From: Lachnospiraceae bacterium oral taxon 096
Lineage (GTDB): Bacteria > Bacillota > Clostridia > Lachnospirales > Lachnospiraceae
DNA: 64,000 bases
Reading direction: 5' to 3'
Assembly: GCA_018141845.1 (NCBI GenBank)
Contig: CP073340.1
Coordinates: 769,001-833,000, forward strand
A program made the position numbers and the translations under genes. The notes beneath the pieces are model-generated. The model had not been told where the DNA came from. It did not search any database and worked only from the letters and a program-made list of their open reading frames with translations. How positions within the stretch are numbered: position 1 is the stretch's first letter; every line of letters begins with the position of its first letter. Positions 50,504 to 61,086 of the stretch are shown one piece after another.

Positions 50504-52141
50504 ATGATTAGTGCAAATGGGGTTACATTGCGAATTGGAAAGAAAGCTCTTTTTGAGGATGTAAATATTAAATTTACCGAAGGGAATTGCTATGGCTTGA
50601 TTGGAGCTAATGGTGCAGGAAAATCGACATTTTTAAAGATTTTATCTGGACAGATTGAGTCGACCAGCGGAGATATTGTAATTACTCCAGGACAGAGACT
50701 TTCCTTCTTGGAGCAGGATCACTTCAAATATGACGATTTTACCGTTCTTGACACCGTGATTATGGGAAATCAAAGGCTCTATGATATTATGAAGGAGAAG
50801 GATGCCATCTATATGAAGGAGGACTTCTCTGATGAGGATGGAATTAAGGCGGCAGAGCTTGAGGGAGAGTTTGCCACAATGAATGGTTGGGAGGCCGAGT
50901 CCGACGCAGCCAATCTATTAAATGGTCTGGGCGTGGACACAGAGTTTCATTATTCTTTGATGAAGGAATTAAATGGTGCAATGAAGGTCAAGGTGTTGCT
51001 TGCAAAGGCACTCTTTGGAAATCCAGATATTTTGCTTCTCGATGAGCCGACAAACCATTTAGATTTGGATGCGATTGCTTGGCTTGAGGAGTTTTTGATT
51101 AATTTTGAAAACACCGTAATCGTTGTCTCACACGACCGCTATTTCCTCAATAAGGTTTGTACAATGATTGCTGATATCGATTATGGAAAGATTCAGCTCT
51201 ATGCAGGAAACTATGACTTTTGGTATGAGTCAAGTCAGTTGATGATTCGCCAGATGAAGGAGGCCAATCGCAAGAAGGAAGAAAAGATTAAGGAGTTGAA
51301 GGAATTTATTCAGCGCTTTTCTGCCAATGCATCAAAGTCAAAGCAGGCGACATCAAGAAAGAGAGCACTCGAAAAAATTGAGCTCGATGACATTCGTCCA
51401 TCTTCAAGAAAGTATCCTTATATTGATTTTCGACCAAATCGTGAGATTGGAAATGAAGTGTTGACTGTGGAAAATCTCTCAAAGACCATTGATGGCGTAA
51501 AGGTGCTTGACAACATTAGTTTTGTACTCAATAACACAGACAAGGTGGCATTGGTTGGACCAAATGAGCGTGCAAAAACGGTATTGTTTAAGATTTTGGC
51601 AGGAGAGATGGAGCCAGATGAGGGAAGTTATAAGTGGGGACTGACGACAACACAGTCTTATTTTCCAAAGGACAACACAAAGGACTTCTCTGGAGATGAG
51701 ACGATTGTAGAGTGGTTGACCCAGTATTCAGAAAATAAGGATGCCACCTATGTGCGCGGATTCTTGGGCCGTATGCTCTTTGCTGGTGAGGACGGCGTAA
51801 AGAGTGTAAAGGTTTTATCAGGTGGAGAGAAAGTTCGCTGTATGCTTTCAAAGTTGATGATTAGTGGAGCCAATGTCTTGATGCTCGATGAGCCAACAGA
51901 CCACTTAGATATGGAATCCATTACAGCACTCAACAATGGATTGATTAAGTTTAGTGGTGTGTTAATTTTTTCTTCTCGTGACCATCAGGTAGTGGAAACC
52001 ACAGCCAATCGCATTATGGAAATTATCAATGGAAAACTTGTGGATAAGATTACCACCTATGATGAGTATCTTGATTCGGATGAGATGGCAAGAAAGAGAT
52101 TTACTTTCTCCGTGGGTGCTGAGGAAGAAGCTGACGATTAA
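50504..52141 (+). CDS. ABC-F family ATPase (YbiT-like)
   Basis: This 545-residue cytosolic protein has two ABC domains and no membrane part. ABC1 is canonical at Walker A (GANGAGKS, 34-41), Walker B ([12 protein letters not shown]) and H-loop (VSHDRYF, His210), but its signature is LNGAM (156-160). ABC2 has Walker A GPNERAKT (352-359), signature LSGGE (438-442), Walker B with DEPTDHLD, and Arg492 in place of the H-loop His. The linker ([20 protein letters not shown]) is the P-site tRNA interaction motif of ABC-F. ABC-F proteins act on the ribosome. The start at 50504 has AAAGGAAG upstream. Confidence 0.92.
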   Translation: MISANGVTLRIGKKALFEDVNIKFTEGNCYGLIGANGAGKSTFLKILSGQIESTSGDIVITPGQRLSFLEQDHFKYDDFTVLDTVIMGNQRLYDIMKEKDAIYMKEDFSDEDGIKAAELEGEFATMNGWEAESDAANLLNGLGVDTEFHYSLMKELNGAMKVKVLLAKALFGNPDILLLDEPTNHLDLDAIAWLEEFLINFENTVIVVSHDRYFLNKVCTMIADIDYGKIQLYAGNYDFWYESSQLMIRQMKEANRKKEEKIKELKEFIQRFSANASKSKQATSRKRALEKIELDDIRPSSRKYPYIDFRPNREIGNEVLTVENLSKTIDGVKVLDNISFVLNNTDKVALVGPNERAKTVLFKILAGEMEPDEGSYKWGLTTTQSYFPKDNTKDFSGDETIVEWLTQYSENKDATYVRGFLGRMLFAGEDGVKSVKVLSGGEKVRCMLSKLMISGANVLMLDEPTDHLDMESITALNNGLIKFSGVLIFSSRDHQVVETTANRIMEIINGKLVDKITTYDEYLDSDEMARKRFTFSVGAEEEADD

Positions 52142-52155
52142 AGGAGTATTTTGTT

Positions 52156-52917
52156 TTGAAAAAATTCATTTCTTGGAATGTCAATGGTCTGCGTGCCGCA
52201 GTGACCAAGGGATTTTTAGATTTTTTTCGTGATATTGATGCAGATGTCTTTTGTGTGCAGGAGACAAAATTGCAGGAGGGGCAAATTGAACTAGATTTGC
52301 CTGGATATTACGACTACTGGAATTATGCAGAAAAAAAAGGCTATTCTGGTGTGGCCATTTTTACGAAGGTCAAGCCTATTTCTGTCAGTTATGGGATTGG
52401 CTTAGAAGAGCATGACAAGGAAGGGCGTGTCATTACAGTGGAGTATGAAGATTTCTATCTGATTACTTGCTACACTCCAAATTCAAAAAGAGATCTATTG
52501 CGTCTTGACTATCGAATGCTTTGGGAGGATGCTTTTCTTGACTATGTAAAGAAATTAGATCGCATTAAGCCAGTGATTTATTGTGGCGATTTAAATGTTG
52601 CCCATAGAGAGATTGATTTAAAAAATCCAAAGACCAATCGAAAAAATGCAGGATTTACAGAGGAGGAGAGAAACAAGATGGATATTGCTCTTTCCTCTGG
52701 GTTTACCGATAGTTTTCGACACATTTATCCTGACAAAGAGGGAGAGTATTCCTGGTGGTCCTATATGGGGGGAGCCAGAGCCAAAAATGTGGGTTGGCGC
52801 ATTGATTACTTTATTGTGTCCGATCAACTAAAGGACAAGATTGTTGATGCAAAAATTCATCAGGAAATCTTTGGTTCTGACCACTGCCCTGTAGAGGTCG
52901 TTATGGATATTGAGTAA
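52156..52917 (+). CDS. xth: Exodeoxyribonuclease III
   Basis: This 253-residue EEP-fold DNA repair nuclease cleaves at abasic sites and has 3'-5' exonuclease activity. Motifs are [50 protein letters not shown] and the final SDHCPVEV with catalytic Asp-His. WRIDYFIVS is also typical. It starts at TTG with AAGGAG 9 nt upstream, following the ABC-F gene by 14 nt. Confidence 0.95.
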   Translation: MKKFISWNVNGLRAAVTKGFLDFFRDIDADVFCVQETKLQEGQIELDLPGYYDYWNYAEKKGYSGVAIFTKVKPISVSYGIGLEEHDKEGRVITVEYEDFYLITCYTPNSKRDLLRLDYRMLWEDAFLDYVKKLDRIKPVIYCGDLNVAHREIDLKNPKTNRKNAGFTEEERNKMDIALSSGFTDSFRHIYPDKEGEYSWWSYMGGARAKNVGWRIDYFIVSDQLKDKIVDAKIHQEIFGSDHCPVEVVMDIE

Positions 52918-52940
52918 CAGGAAGGAAAGAAGGCAATAAG

Positions 52941-54818
52941 ATGGACATCGAGATATTGGAAGGGTATAACCATGAGATGGGGATAGAAATGCTGGCCGAT
53001 GGTTTTGTAGCCAGTGCCATTTCTCACGGTGCAAGATGTAGTATGGTCTTGTACGAGAGAAATGTAAAGAATGCAGTGAAAGTACTTGATTTTCCGCTGG
53101 AATATCGAATGGGTGATGTCTGGAATATGCGTGTAAAGGTTGATGATATCAAAGCACTAAAAACAATGGAATATGCCTTCTTTGACGGCGAGCACATATT
53201 TGCAGATCCCTGTGGAAAGAGCTTTTCTGGAAGAGATGCATGGGGAAAATTAGATCAAGTGCATAATCAAAAGAGAAGTCCACTGTATCAGGAGGATTTT
53301 GATTGGGAGGGGGATAAGCCTTTACATAGATCAGAATCAGAAACCATTCTTTATCGCTTACATGTGCGTGGCTTTACAAAGTCAGCATCGAGTAAATGTG
53401 TGCAACGAGGTACATTTGCAGGAATTGTAGAAAAGATAGATTATCTTCAGACACTGGGCATTACCGCGATTGATCTCATGCCCTGTCAGGAGTTTGAAGA
53501 AATTATGATGCCAGATCGGCGAGATCCCTATGGCAATGATTTGCCGACAGGAAAGATCAATTATTGGGGATATACTAGGGCCTGTCACTACGCACCAAAG
53601 GCAAGTTTTTCAAAGAAACGCCCAAGAAATGCAGTCAATGAGATGAAGACACTGGTCAAAGAGATGCACAGGGCTGGAATTGAAGTAATCGTTGAGTTTT
53701 ATTTTGATGGCAGTGAGATACAAACCTATGTCCTTGGAGCACTTCGCTATTGGGTGAGAGAATTTCATTTGGATGGCATACATATTACAGGAAGAGCACC
53801 ACTGGAATTGATTGCACAGGATCCCTATTTAAAGAGAACAAAAATTATTGCTCAGTACTATCCACAAGATATTGACCGAAGCGGACATCTATCCACATTT
53901 AATGATAATTTCCTTGTGGATATGCGAAAGTTTTTAAAGGGCGATGAGGGTATGCTTGAGCGAGTGATGTTTCATGTTCAAGATCGCCAGGGGGGAATTT
54001 GGCCAATTCACTATATGGCCGATGTGCGTGGCTTTTCTTTGCAGGATATGGTCAGCTATGATATTAAGCACAATGAAGCCAATGGCGAAGACAATCGAGA
54101 TGGCAGTGATTATAATTACTCTTGGAATTGTGGTGCAGAGGGAGTATCGAGAAAGAAGGGGGTACTCAACCTTCGAAAGAAGCAGATAAAGAATGCATTA
54201 TTACTCCTATTTTTGAGTCAGGGGATTCCTTGCATTGTGGCAGGGGATGAATTTGGTCAATCGAGGAAGGGCAATAACAATGCCTATTGTCAGGACAATG
54301 AAATTTCTTGGATTGACTGGAAATTGAGTCACAAAAATGAGGAATTACTAAAGTTTGTACAAAAGCTGATTGCTTTTCGGAAGGCACATCGAGCGTTTTG
54401 TGCAAAGGAAGCACCAAGATTGATGGACTTTAAAGGATATGGAAAGCCGGATATCTCCTATCACGGCGTCAATGTCTGGCAGCCACGGACAGAGCATTGG
54501 AGAAGACAACTTGGCGTGCTCTACTTTGGAAAGTACAATGAGGATCAAAGCATCTATGTTCTCTACAATATGCATTGGGAGAGTCATAAATTTGATCTAC
54601 CTCATCCAGAGACCAATCAAAAGTGGCATGTGGTTATCGATACAACTCAAGAAACTGGATTTTTGCCTCTGCCTTTGCCTGTTGGAGCGGCCATTTCTAT
54701 GCCACCAAGAAGTATAAAGATTTTGGTCAGCCAAGAGGCATTTAATCTTGTCAAGGTGACAAAAGTACCAAAACGCAAAAAGTTATTAACTATAGAGGAT
54801 GGCAACAAGAAAAGCTAG
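52941..54818 (+). CDS. GH13 glycogen-debranching-like protein lacking the catalytic acids
   Basis: This 625-residue protein matches isoamylase/GlgX/pullulanase proteins: an N-terminal CBM48-like domain, YRLHVRGFTKSASS, VEKIDYLQTLGITAIDLMP, MVSYDIKHNEANGEDNRDG, FLSQGIPCIVAGDEFGQSRKGNNNAYCQDNE. The active site is altered. DGFRFD is DGIHIT (nucleophile position Thr283), the acid/base Glu is Gln305 (IIAQYY), and HDG of region IV is VRG (Arg363). Region I reads VIVEFYFDG. The fold is conserved but hydrolysis is not expected. It may bind glycogen or regulate. GGAAGGAAAG precedes the ATG. Confidence 0.88.
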   Translation: MDIEILEGYNHEMGIEMLADGFVASAISHGARCSMVLYERNVKNAVKVLDFPLEYRMGDVWNMRVKVDDIKALKTMEYAFFDGEHIFADPCGKSFSGRDAWGKLDQVHNQKRSPLYQEDFDWEGDKPLHRSESETILYRLHVRGFTKSASSKCVQRGTFAGIVEKIDYLQTLGITAIDLMPCQEFEEIMMPDRRDPYGNDLPTGKINYWGYTRACHYAPKASFSKKRPRNAVNEMKTLVKEMHRAGIEVIVEFYFDGSEIQTYVLGALRYWVREFHLDGIHITGRAPLELIAQDPYLKRTKIIAQYYPQDIDRSGHLSTFNDNFLVDMRKFLKGDEGMLERVMFHVQDRQGGIWPIHYMADVRGFSLQDMVSYDIKHNEANGEDNRDGSDYNYSWNCGAEGVSRKKGVLNLRKKQIKNALLLLFLSQGIPCIVAGDEFGQSRKGNNNAYCQDNEISWIDWKLSHKNEELLKFVQKLIAFRKAHRAFCAKEAPRLMDFKGYGKPDISYHGVNVWQPRTEHWRRQLGVLYFGKYNEDQSIYVLYNMHWESHKFDLPHPETNQKWHVVIDTTQETGFLPLPLPVGAAISMPPRSIKILVSQEAFNLVKVTKVPKRKKLLTIEDGNKKS

Positions 54819-54821
54819 TAG

Positions 54822-54869
54822 ATACTATATGTTGTGGCTGATTGTGAAGTTTAAAACTAGATACAGTGA
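54822..54869 (+). promoter_or_regulatory. Tandem NrdR boxes
   Basis: Two 16-mers match the NrdR consensus ACACWATATATWGTGT at about 13/16 (54822-54837, ATACTATATGTTGTGG) and 12/16 (54854-54869, AAACTAGATACAGTGA). Their starts are 32 bp apart, three helical turns, as required for NrdR. They lie 17 bp upstream of the nrdD promoter. Confidence 0.6.
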
Positions 54870-54886
54870 TTTGGCGTTTTTACGAA

Positions 54887-54916
54887 TTGACGAAACCCAT
54901 CCAGAGAACCTATAAT
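54887..54916 (+). promoter_or_regulatory. nrdDG promoter
   Basis: TTGACG and TATAAT with an 18-nt spacer, directly after the NrdR boxes. Confidence 0.65.
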
Positions 54917-54968
54917 ATAGCTACCGAATAGCTACTTGAAGTAGTCGGTAGCTATTATTTTTTTGTAT
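54917..54968 (+). terminator. Hairpin with T tract at the nrdDG transcription start
   Basis: ATAGCTACCGA (54917-54927) pairs with TCGGTAGCTAT (54945-54955), with an inner CTACT/AGTAG, followed by a T-rich run. It abuts the -10 box, so it can end read-through from the upstream gene. It would also fold, lacking a few 5' bases, in the new transcript. A second small stem AGTACC/GGTACT with T4 follows at 54973-54996. Confidence 0.65.
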
Positions 54969-55016
54969 CAATAGTACCAATGGGGATGGTACTTTTAGAT
55001 TTTGGAGGGAATGAAG

Positions 55017-57239
55017 ATGAGAGTAATCAAAAGAAGTGGGTCAGAGGTGGAGTTTGACATCACAAAGATTATTGCGGCGGTGAATAAGGCCAATGCCACA
55101 GTCAGTGATGACAAGAAATTGACCAAGGAGCAGATTACAGAGCTTGCAGCAGATGTAGAGGAGGTTTGCAAAAATATTGGGCGTGCAGTGAGCGTGGAAG
55201 AAATACAGGATATGGTCGAGAACCATATTATGGCAGCGGGGGCATTTGAACTGGCTAGACAATACATCACCTATCGCTATGTCCAGAGCCTAAAGCGCAA
55301 GGCCAATACAACAGACGAAAAGATTTTATCTCTCATCGAATGTGAGAATGAGGAGGTAAAGCAAGAAAATTCCAATAAAAATCCGACCGTCAGCAGTGTG
55401 CAAAGAGACTATATGGCGGGCGAAGTTTCTAAGGATTTGACCGAGAGAGTTCTTCTTTCTGCCGATGTTGTAGAGGCACATAAGCAGGGAATTTTACATT
55501 TTCATGACTCCGACTATTTTGCACAGCATATGCACAACTGTGATTTGGTCAATCTTGAGGATATGCTACAAAATGGAACCGTCATTTCCGGAACCTTTAT
55601 TGAAAAGCCACATAGCTTTTCGACGGCCTGCAATATTGCTACGCAGATTATTGCACAGGTGGCTTCTAGCCAATACGGTGGTCAAAGTATTTCATTGTCT
55701 CATCTAGCTCCATTTGTGGATGTCAGCAGAAAAAAGATTTGTGCACAGGTTGAAGAGGAGATGGAGGGACTGTCTGTCAGCCAAGAGAGAAAGGATGAGA
55801 TTGTTGACAAACGACTTCGCCAAGAGATCAATAAGGGTGTACAGACCATTCAGTATCAGGTTGTGACCTTGATGACCACCAATGGACAGGCACCGTTTAT
55901 CACCGTATTTATGTATCTGAACGAGGCAAAGAACGAGAGAGAAAAGGAAGATTTGGCGATGATTATTGAGGAAATGATCCGCCAAAGACATCAGGGCGTA
56001 AAAAATGAAGCAGGCGTTTGGATTACACCAGCATTCCCAAAATTGATCTATGTACTTGAGGAGGACAACATCAAAAAGGGAAGTAAGTACTATCACTTGA
56101 CTGAGCTTGCTGCAAAATGTACGGCAAAGCGTCTTGTTCCAGATTATATCTCCGAGAAGAAGATGCTGGAATTAAAGGTGGACAAAAATGGTGAGGGACA
56201 TTGCTACACTTGTATGGGTTGTCGAAGTTTTCTTACACCCTATGTGGACGAAAATGGCAAGGCAAAGTACTATGGTCGATTTAATCAGGGTGTGGTGACC
56301 ATCAATCTTGTCGATGTCGCTCTTTCAAGTGGTGGCGATGTCGATCGCTTCTGGGAAATCTTTGAGGAGAGATTAAATCTTTGTCACAAGGCCTTACGTG
56401 CTCGTCATGAGAGATTATTGGGTACACCATCAGATGTGGCACCAATTCTCTGGCAATATGGTGCACTTGCTAGATTAAAAAAGGGCGAGGTCATTGATAA
56501 ACTTCTCTATGGCGGATATTCAACCATTAGCCTTGGCTATGCTGGGTTGTACGAATGTGTAAAATATATGACAGGAAAGAGTCATACTGATGACTGTGCA
56601 AAGCCATTTGCCCTTGCCATTATGCAAAAGATGAATGACAAGTGTAAGGAGTGGAGGAAAAAGGAAAATATCGATTACTCCATCTATGGCACACCGCTTG
56701 AGTCAACAACCTATAAATTTGCTAAGAGCTTGCAAAAGCGCTTTGGTGTAATTGAGGGAATTACGGATAAGAGTTATATCACCAATAGCTATCATGTGCA
56801 TGTGGGCGAGGAAATCGATGCATTTACAAAGTTAAAGTTTGAGAGCGATTTCCAGAAGCTCTCTCCAGGTGGAGCGATTAGTTATGTAGAGGTTCCCAAT
56901 ATGCAGGACAATATTGACGCAGTGATGAGCTTATTGCAATTTATCTACGAAAATATTATGTATGCAGAGCTAAATACTAAGTCAGATTACTGCCAGTGCT
57001 GTGGATATGATGGTGAAATTAAGATTGATGATGATCATGGAAAGCTTGTCTGGGTATGTCCAAAATGTGGCAACAGGGATCAGTCAAAGCTCAATGTAGC
57101 ACGCCGCACCTGTGGATACATTGGAACACAGTTCTGGAACCAAGGAAGAACACAGGAAATTAAGGACAGAGTGATGCATCTGTCGACATTGAGTGATATT
57201 TCGATTAAGGGAAATCTTTCTCATTCCTCAGCAGTATAG
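55017..57239 (+). CDS. nrdD: Anaerobic ribonucleoside-triphosphate reductase
   Basis: This class III reductase makes dNTPs without oxygen, using a glycyl radical. The protein has 740 residues. The N-terminal ATP-cone (VIKRSGSEVEFDITKIIAAV) gives allosteric control. The body has FHDSDYFAQHMHNCDLVNL and GHCYTCMGCRSFLTP. The C terminus has the zinc site CQCCGYDG...CPKCGNRD and the radical loop RRTCGYIG. The ATG at 55017 lies 8 nt after GGAGG. The ATG at 55011 is too close to it. It is probably repressed by NrdR. Confidence 0.96.
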   Translation: MRVIKRSGSEVEFDITKIIAAVNKANATVSDDKKLTKEQITELAADVEEVCKNIGRAVSVEEIQDMVENHIMAAGAFELARQYITYRYVQSLKRKANTTDEKILSLIECENEEVKQENSNKNPTVSSVQRDYMAGEVSKDLTERVLLSADVVEAHKQGILHFHDSDYFAQHMHNCDLVNLEDMLQNGTVISGTFIEKPHSFSTACNIATQIIAQVASSQYGGQSISLSHLAPFVDVSRKKICAQVEEEMEGLSVSQERKDEIVDKRLRQEINKGVQTIQYQVVTLMTTNGQAPFITVFMYLNEAKNEREKEDLAMIIEEMIRQRHQGVKNEAGVWITPAFPKLIYVLEEDNIKKGSKYYHLTELAAKCTAKRLVPDYISEKKMLELKVDKNGEGHCYTCMGCRSFLTPYVDENGKAKYYGRFNQGVVTINLVDVALSSGGDVDRFWEIFEERLNLCHKALRARHERLLGTPSDVAPILWQYGALARLKKGEVIDKLLYGGYSTISLGYAGLYECVKYMTGKSHTDDCAKPFALAIMQKMNDKCKEWRKKENIDYSIYGTPLESTTYKFAKSLQKRFGVIEGITDKSYITNSYHVHVGEEIDAFTKLKFESDFQKLSPGGAISYVEVPNMQDNIDAVMSLLQFIYENIMYAELNTKSDYCQCCGYDGEIKIDDDHGKLVWVCPKCGNRDQSKLNVARRTCGYIGTQFWNQGRTQEIKDRVMHLSTLSDISIKGNLSHSSAV

Positions 57240-57274
57240 AAGGATAGAGATTAGTCACAATAACAAGAAGAATA

Positions 57275-57303
57275 GGAGAGGTCGGTGCTTTGCCGACCTC
57301 TCC
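57275..57303 (+). promoter_or_regulatory. Hairpin between nrdD and nrdG
   Basis: GGAGAGGTCGG/CCGACCTCTCC is an 11-bp perfect stem with no T run. It is probably an RNA stabiliser or a partial terminator setting the nrdD:nrdG ratio. Confidence 0.55.
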
Positions 57304-57320
57304 TTGATTGGAGAAGAAAG

Positions 57321-57857
57321 ATGAATTATGCTCAAATATTTCTGTGTGACATTGCCAATGGCCCGGGATGTCGCACAAGTGTATTTGTATCGGGTTGCAC
57401 ACATTACTGTAAGGGGTGTTTTAATGAGGCCGCTTGGGATTTTCAGTATGGAAAAGAATTCACAACCTATGTGCAAAATAAACTGATTGAGGAGAGCAAT
57501 CTTCCCTATATTGAAGGCTTTACCTTTCTTGGTGGAGAGCCCATGGAAGTGGTCAATCAAAGGGAGCTTCGCCCATTTATTGAGCGGATTAAGCGAGAAC
57601 TTCCAGAAAAAAATATTTGGATTTATTCGGGCTATACATGGGAGGAATTGATAGACGAAAATAATACAAGGTGCCACAGTGAGGATACGGAAGCGATTCT
57701 TTCTATGATTGATGTGCTGGTGGATGGTGAGTTTGAGCAGGACAAAAAGGATGTCAGCCTCCGTTTTCGAGGCTCTTCTAATCAGAGAGTCATTGATGTG
57801 CGAGCAACTAGGAAAAGCGGAAGTATTGTACTCAGTCCCTATGGAGAAAAGGGATAA
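57321..57857 (+). CDS. nrdG: Anaerobic ribonucleotide reductase activating protein
   Basis: This 178-residue radical-SAM activase installs the glycyl radical on NrdD. The cluster motif is CTHYCKGC (CX3CX2C), followed by FTFLGGEPMEVVN. The start region (IFLCDIANGPGCRTSVFVSG) is the NrdG signature. The ATG at 57321 has GGAGAAGAAAG upstream. An earlier in-frame reading at 57285 overlaps the hairpin. Confidence 0.95.
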   Translation: MNYAQIFLCDIANGPGCRTSVFVSGCTHYCKGCFNEAAWDFQYGKEFTTYVQNKLIEESNLPYIEGFTFLGGEPMEVVNQRELRPFIERIKRELPEKNIWIYSGYTWEELIDENNTRCHSEDTEAILSMIDVLVDGEFEQDKKDVSLRFRGSSNQRVIDVRATRKSGSIVLSPYGEKG

Positions 57858-57875
57858 AGAAGAGGGGGGAGAGAA

Positions 57876-58610
57876 ATGCCAATTGGAATTATTAGTAACG
57901 CACTCGTGATTATTTTTGGTGGAATAGTTGGAAGTCTCTTGGGACATAAGATGAGTCTTGAGTTTAAAGAAAATATGAATATGATTTTTGGTGCGGGTGC
58001 AATGACGATGGGAATTTCTAGCATTATGCTGATGGAGAATCTGTCAGCTGTGATCTTTTCTGTGGTTGTGGGAACAGCGATTGGCATGGCCATTCACTTT
58101 GGACAGTGGATTGCCAAGGGCGGAGAGATGATGGAGAAAGGAATTGGAAGGTTTATAAAGAAAAAGGAATCGAATATTTCAGAGGAAGAATTTCGTTCTA
58201 CCTTAATAACCATTATTGTCTTATTTTGTGCAAGTGGAACAGGAATTTATGGCTCAATGGTCTCTGGAATGACCGGGGATTCGACCATCTTAATTTCTAA
58301 GTCCATTTTAGATTTCTTTACCTCAATGATTTTTGCCTGTCTGCTCGGACCGGTAGTTTCCTTTATTGCTATTCCGCAATTTATTATTTTTATGCTATTA
58401 TATGTACTTGCAGGTGTTATTTATCCGCTAACAACACCGACAATGATTAATGACTTTAAGGCATGTGGTGGCGTGCTCTTGTTGGCGACAGGCTTTCGGA
58501 TGATTAAGGTAAAGATGTTTCCGACGGCGGATATGATTCCTGCAATGATTATAGTTATGCCTGTGAGTGCGTTTTGGGTAAATGTGGTTATGCCAATCAT
58601 TGCTCGCTAG
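57876..58610 (+). CDS. DUF554 family membrane protein
   Basis: This 244-residue polytopic protein begins PIGIISNALVIIFGGIVGSLLG, the DUF554 opening. It contains CASGTGIYGSMVSGMTGD, the conserved motif after the central helix pair. About seven membrane segments are seen. The family's function is unknown. It starts 18 nt after nrdG and is probably in the same transcript. Confidence 0.9.
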   Translation: MPIGIISNALVIIFGGIVGSLLGHKMSLEFKENMNMIFGAGAMTMGISSIMLMENLSAVIFSVVVGTAIGMAIHFGQWIAKGGEMMEKGIGRFIKKKESNISEEEFRSTLITIIVLFCASGTGIYGSMVSGMTGDSTILISKSILDFFTSMIFACLLGPVVSFIAIPQFIIFMLLYVLAGVIYPLTTPTMINDFKACGGVLLLATGFRMIKVKMFPTADMIPAMIIVMPVSAFWVNVVMPIIAR

Positions 58611-58636
58611 GCATCAAAAGTAGGAGGAAGTAAATA

Positions 58637-59272
58637 ATGAAAGTAATCTTTGTCAATGGCAGTAGCCATAGGGATGGGACAACAATGCAGCTAGTCAAAG
58701 AGATGCAGGATGTATTTGCAGCAGAACATATTGATACAGAAGTTATTCAGCTTGGAAACAAGGCAATGGAAGATTGTATTCAATGTGGATATTGCTTTAA
58801 GCACAATCGCTGTGTGTTCAATGATGACGAGGTCAATCACTTTGTGGAAAAGGCAAAGGATGCCGATGGCTTTGTATTTGCCACACCTGTGTACTATGCA
58901 CATCCAAGTGGAAGAATTTTGTCATTTTTAGACCGTGTATTTTTTAGTGCACCAAAGGGAAAAAATAGCCCATTTGCATTTAAGCCAGGAGCCTCAATTG
59001 CAGTTGCTAGACGAGGAGGAACTACAGCTTCATTTGATGTTTTGAATAAATACTTTGGAATTTCGCAGATGCCTGTGGCGGGTTCAACTTATTGGAATAT
59101 TAGTCATGGCTATGAGGCCAGTGAGGCCAAGGAGGATGAAGAAGGAATGCAGACTATGCGAAATCTTGCCAGAAATATGATTTGGATGATGAGAAGTTTT
59201 GCACTTGCCAAGGAGCAGGGCATTCCATATCCTGAGACAGAGAAAAAAGTAATGACAAACTTTATTCGCTAG
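58637..59272 (+). CDS. Flavodoxin-family NAD(P)H-dependent oxidoreductase
   Basis: This 211-residue FMN-binding protein starts KVIFVNGSSHRDGTTMQLV (phosphate loop). It contains a cysteine cluster CIQCGYCFKHNRCVFNDD, typical of iron-sulphur flavoproteins and related reductases, and FATPVYYAHPSGRILSFLDR. Only three to four cysteines of the cluster motif are present, so cluster binding is not certain. It is the last gene before a terminator. Confidence 0.88.
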   Translation: MKVIFVNGSSHRDGTTMQLVKEMQDVFAAEHIDTEVIQLGNKAMEDCIQCGYCFKHNRCVFNDDEVNHFVEKAKDADGFVFATPVYYAHPSGRILSFLDRVFFSAPKGKNSPFAFKPGASIAVARRGGTTASFDVLNKYFGISQMPVAGSTYWNISHGYEASEAKEDEEGMQTMRNLARNMIWMMRSFALAKEQGIPYPETEKKVMTNFIR

Positions 59273-59282
59273 ATTTGAAACG

Positions 59283-59318
59283 GGGAGAGTGTGACTCAAA
59301 ATGAGTTACACCCTCCCA
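59283..59318. terminator. Bidirectional terminator hairpin
   Basis: GGGAG.GTGT.ACTC pairs with GAGT.ACAC.CTCCC (15-bp stem with two mismatches) between convergent genes. Confidence 0.65.
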
Positions 59319-59355
59319 TTATTTGTCAATGATTGTATTTTTATTTAGAAGGCGG

Positions 59356-59850
59356 CTATTTGATTAACTCTTCGACTTCATGAATATCGACAAGTAATCC
59401 GCCACCAGAAGCCGCAATTTTGTCTCCAAAGCGATAGCTTGGCACAGCCTCAAAGGCGAGGGTTTCCCAAACTCGTTTGTTGTTGGCAACGACTTGGTTT
59501 GCATAGACATTTTCCTTGAGTGAAGAAGAGACATCAGAGGCATCTGCACCACAAAGAGAAACAAATTCACACAAAAGTGCAGGGTCATCAATTCTTCTTT
59601 TTTCAACAAAATGTGCATGGTAGACAAGGTCATTGTACTTTGCAATATCCAGTCCCCTCTCCTGTAAGTAACAAGCTACTTGTGCAGCAAGGTCAGAATG
59701 AATCGGTGCAGGTTCTGGTCTTGGATGTGCCTCACAAGGGATGTATTCTACTTTGGTATCTGGATATTTTTTTAAGAGTGAAGAAAGCTCCTGTAATCCC
59801 TTGTAACAATATGGGCAGGCATAATCAAAATATACTTCTAATTTTTTCAT
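59356..59850 (-). CDS. DsbA family oxidoreductase (FrnE-like)
   Basis: This 164-residue thioredoxin-fold protein has the active site DYACPYCYKGL (CPYC), a helical insertion, and the cis-proline region AVPSYRFGDK. No signal peptide is present, so it is a cytosolic DsbA/FrnE-type protein. The start at 59850 has AAGGAG 6 nt upstream. A longer reading to 59913 has no ribosome site. It is divergent from trpS. Confidence 0.9.
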   Translation of the reverse strand: MKKLEVYFDYACPYCYKGLQELSSLLKKYPDTKVEYIPCEAHPRPEPAPIHSDLAAQVACYLQERGLDIAKYNDLVYHAHFVEKRRIDDPALLCEFVSLCGADASDVSSSLKENVYANQVVANNKRVWETLAFEAVPSYRFGDKIAASGGGLLVDIHEVEELIK

Positions 59851-59983
59851 TGTTTTCTCCTTATCAATTTTATGGTCATAGTTACTAGCTTTATTATAAC
59901 AAATCTTCTCCAACTAGCCAATATGTATCATTTGTGTTATCATAATAGAAGCATTTTTAATGATGAAGGAGAATGGATAATAG

Positions 59984-61075
<1,092 letters not shown>

Positions 61076-61086
61076 GAGAGGACAGG

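Noticed and set aside
50855..51570. Altered Walker A in ABC2 of the ABC-F protein as a novel inactivation
   Set aside because: I recall related YbiT-like proteins with a similar NELAKT-type Walker A, so this part is probably a family trait. Only the extra H-loop and signature changes are reported.
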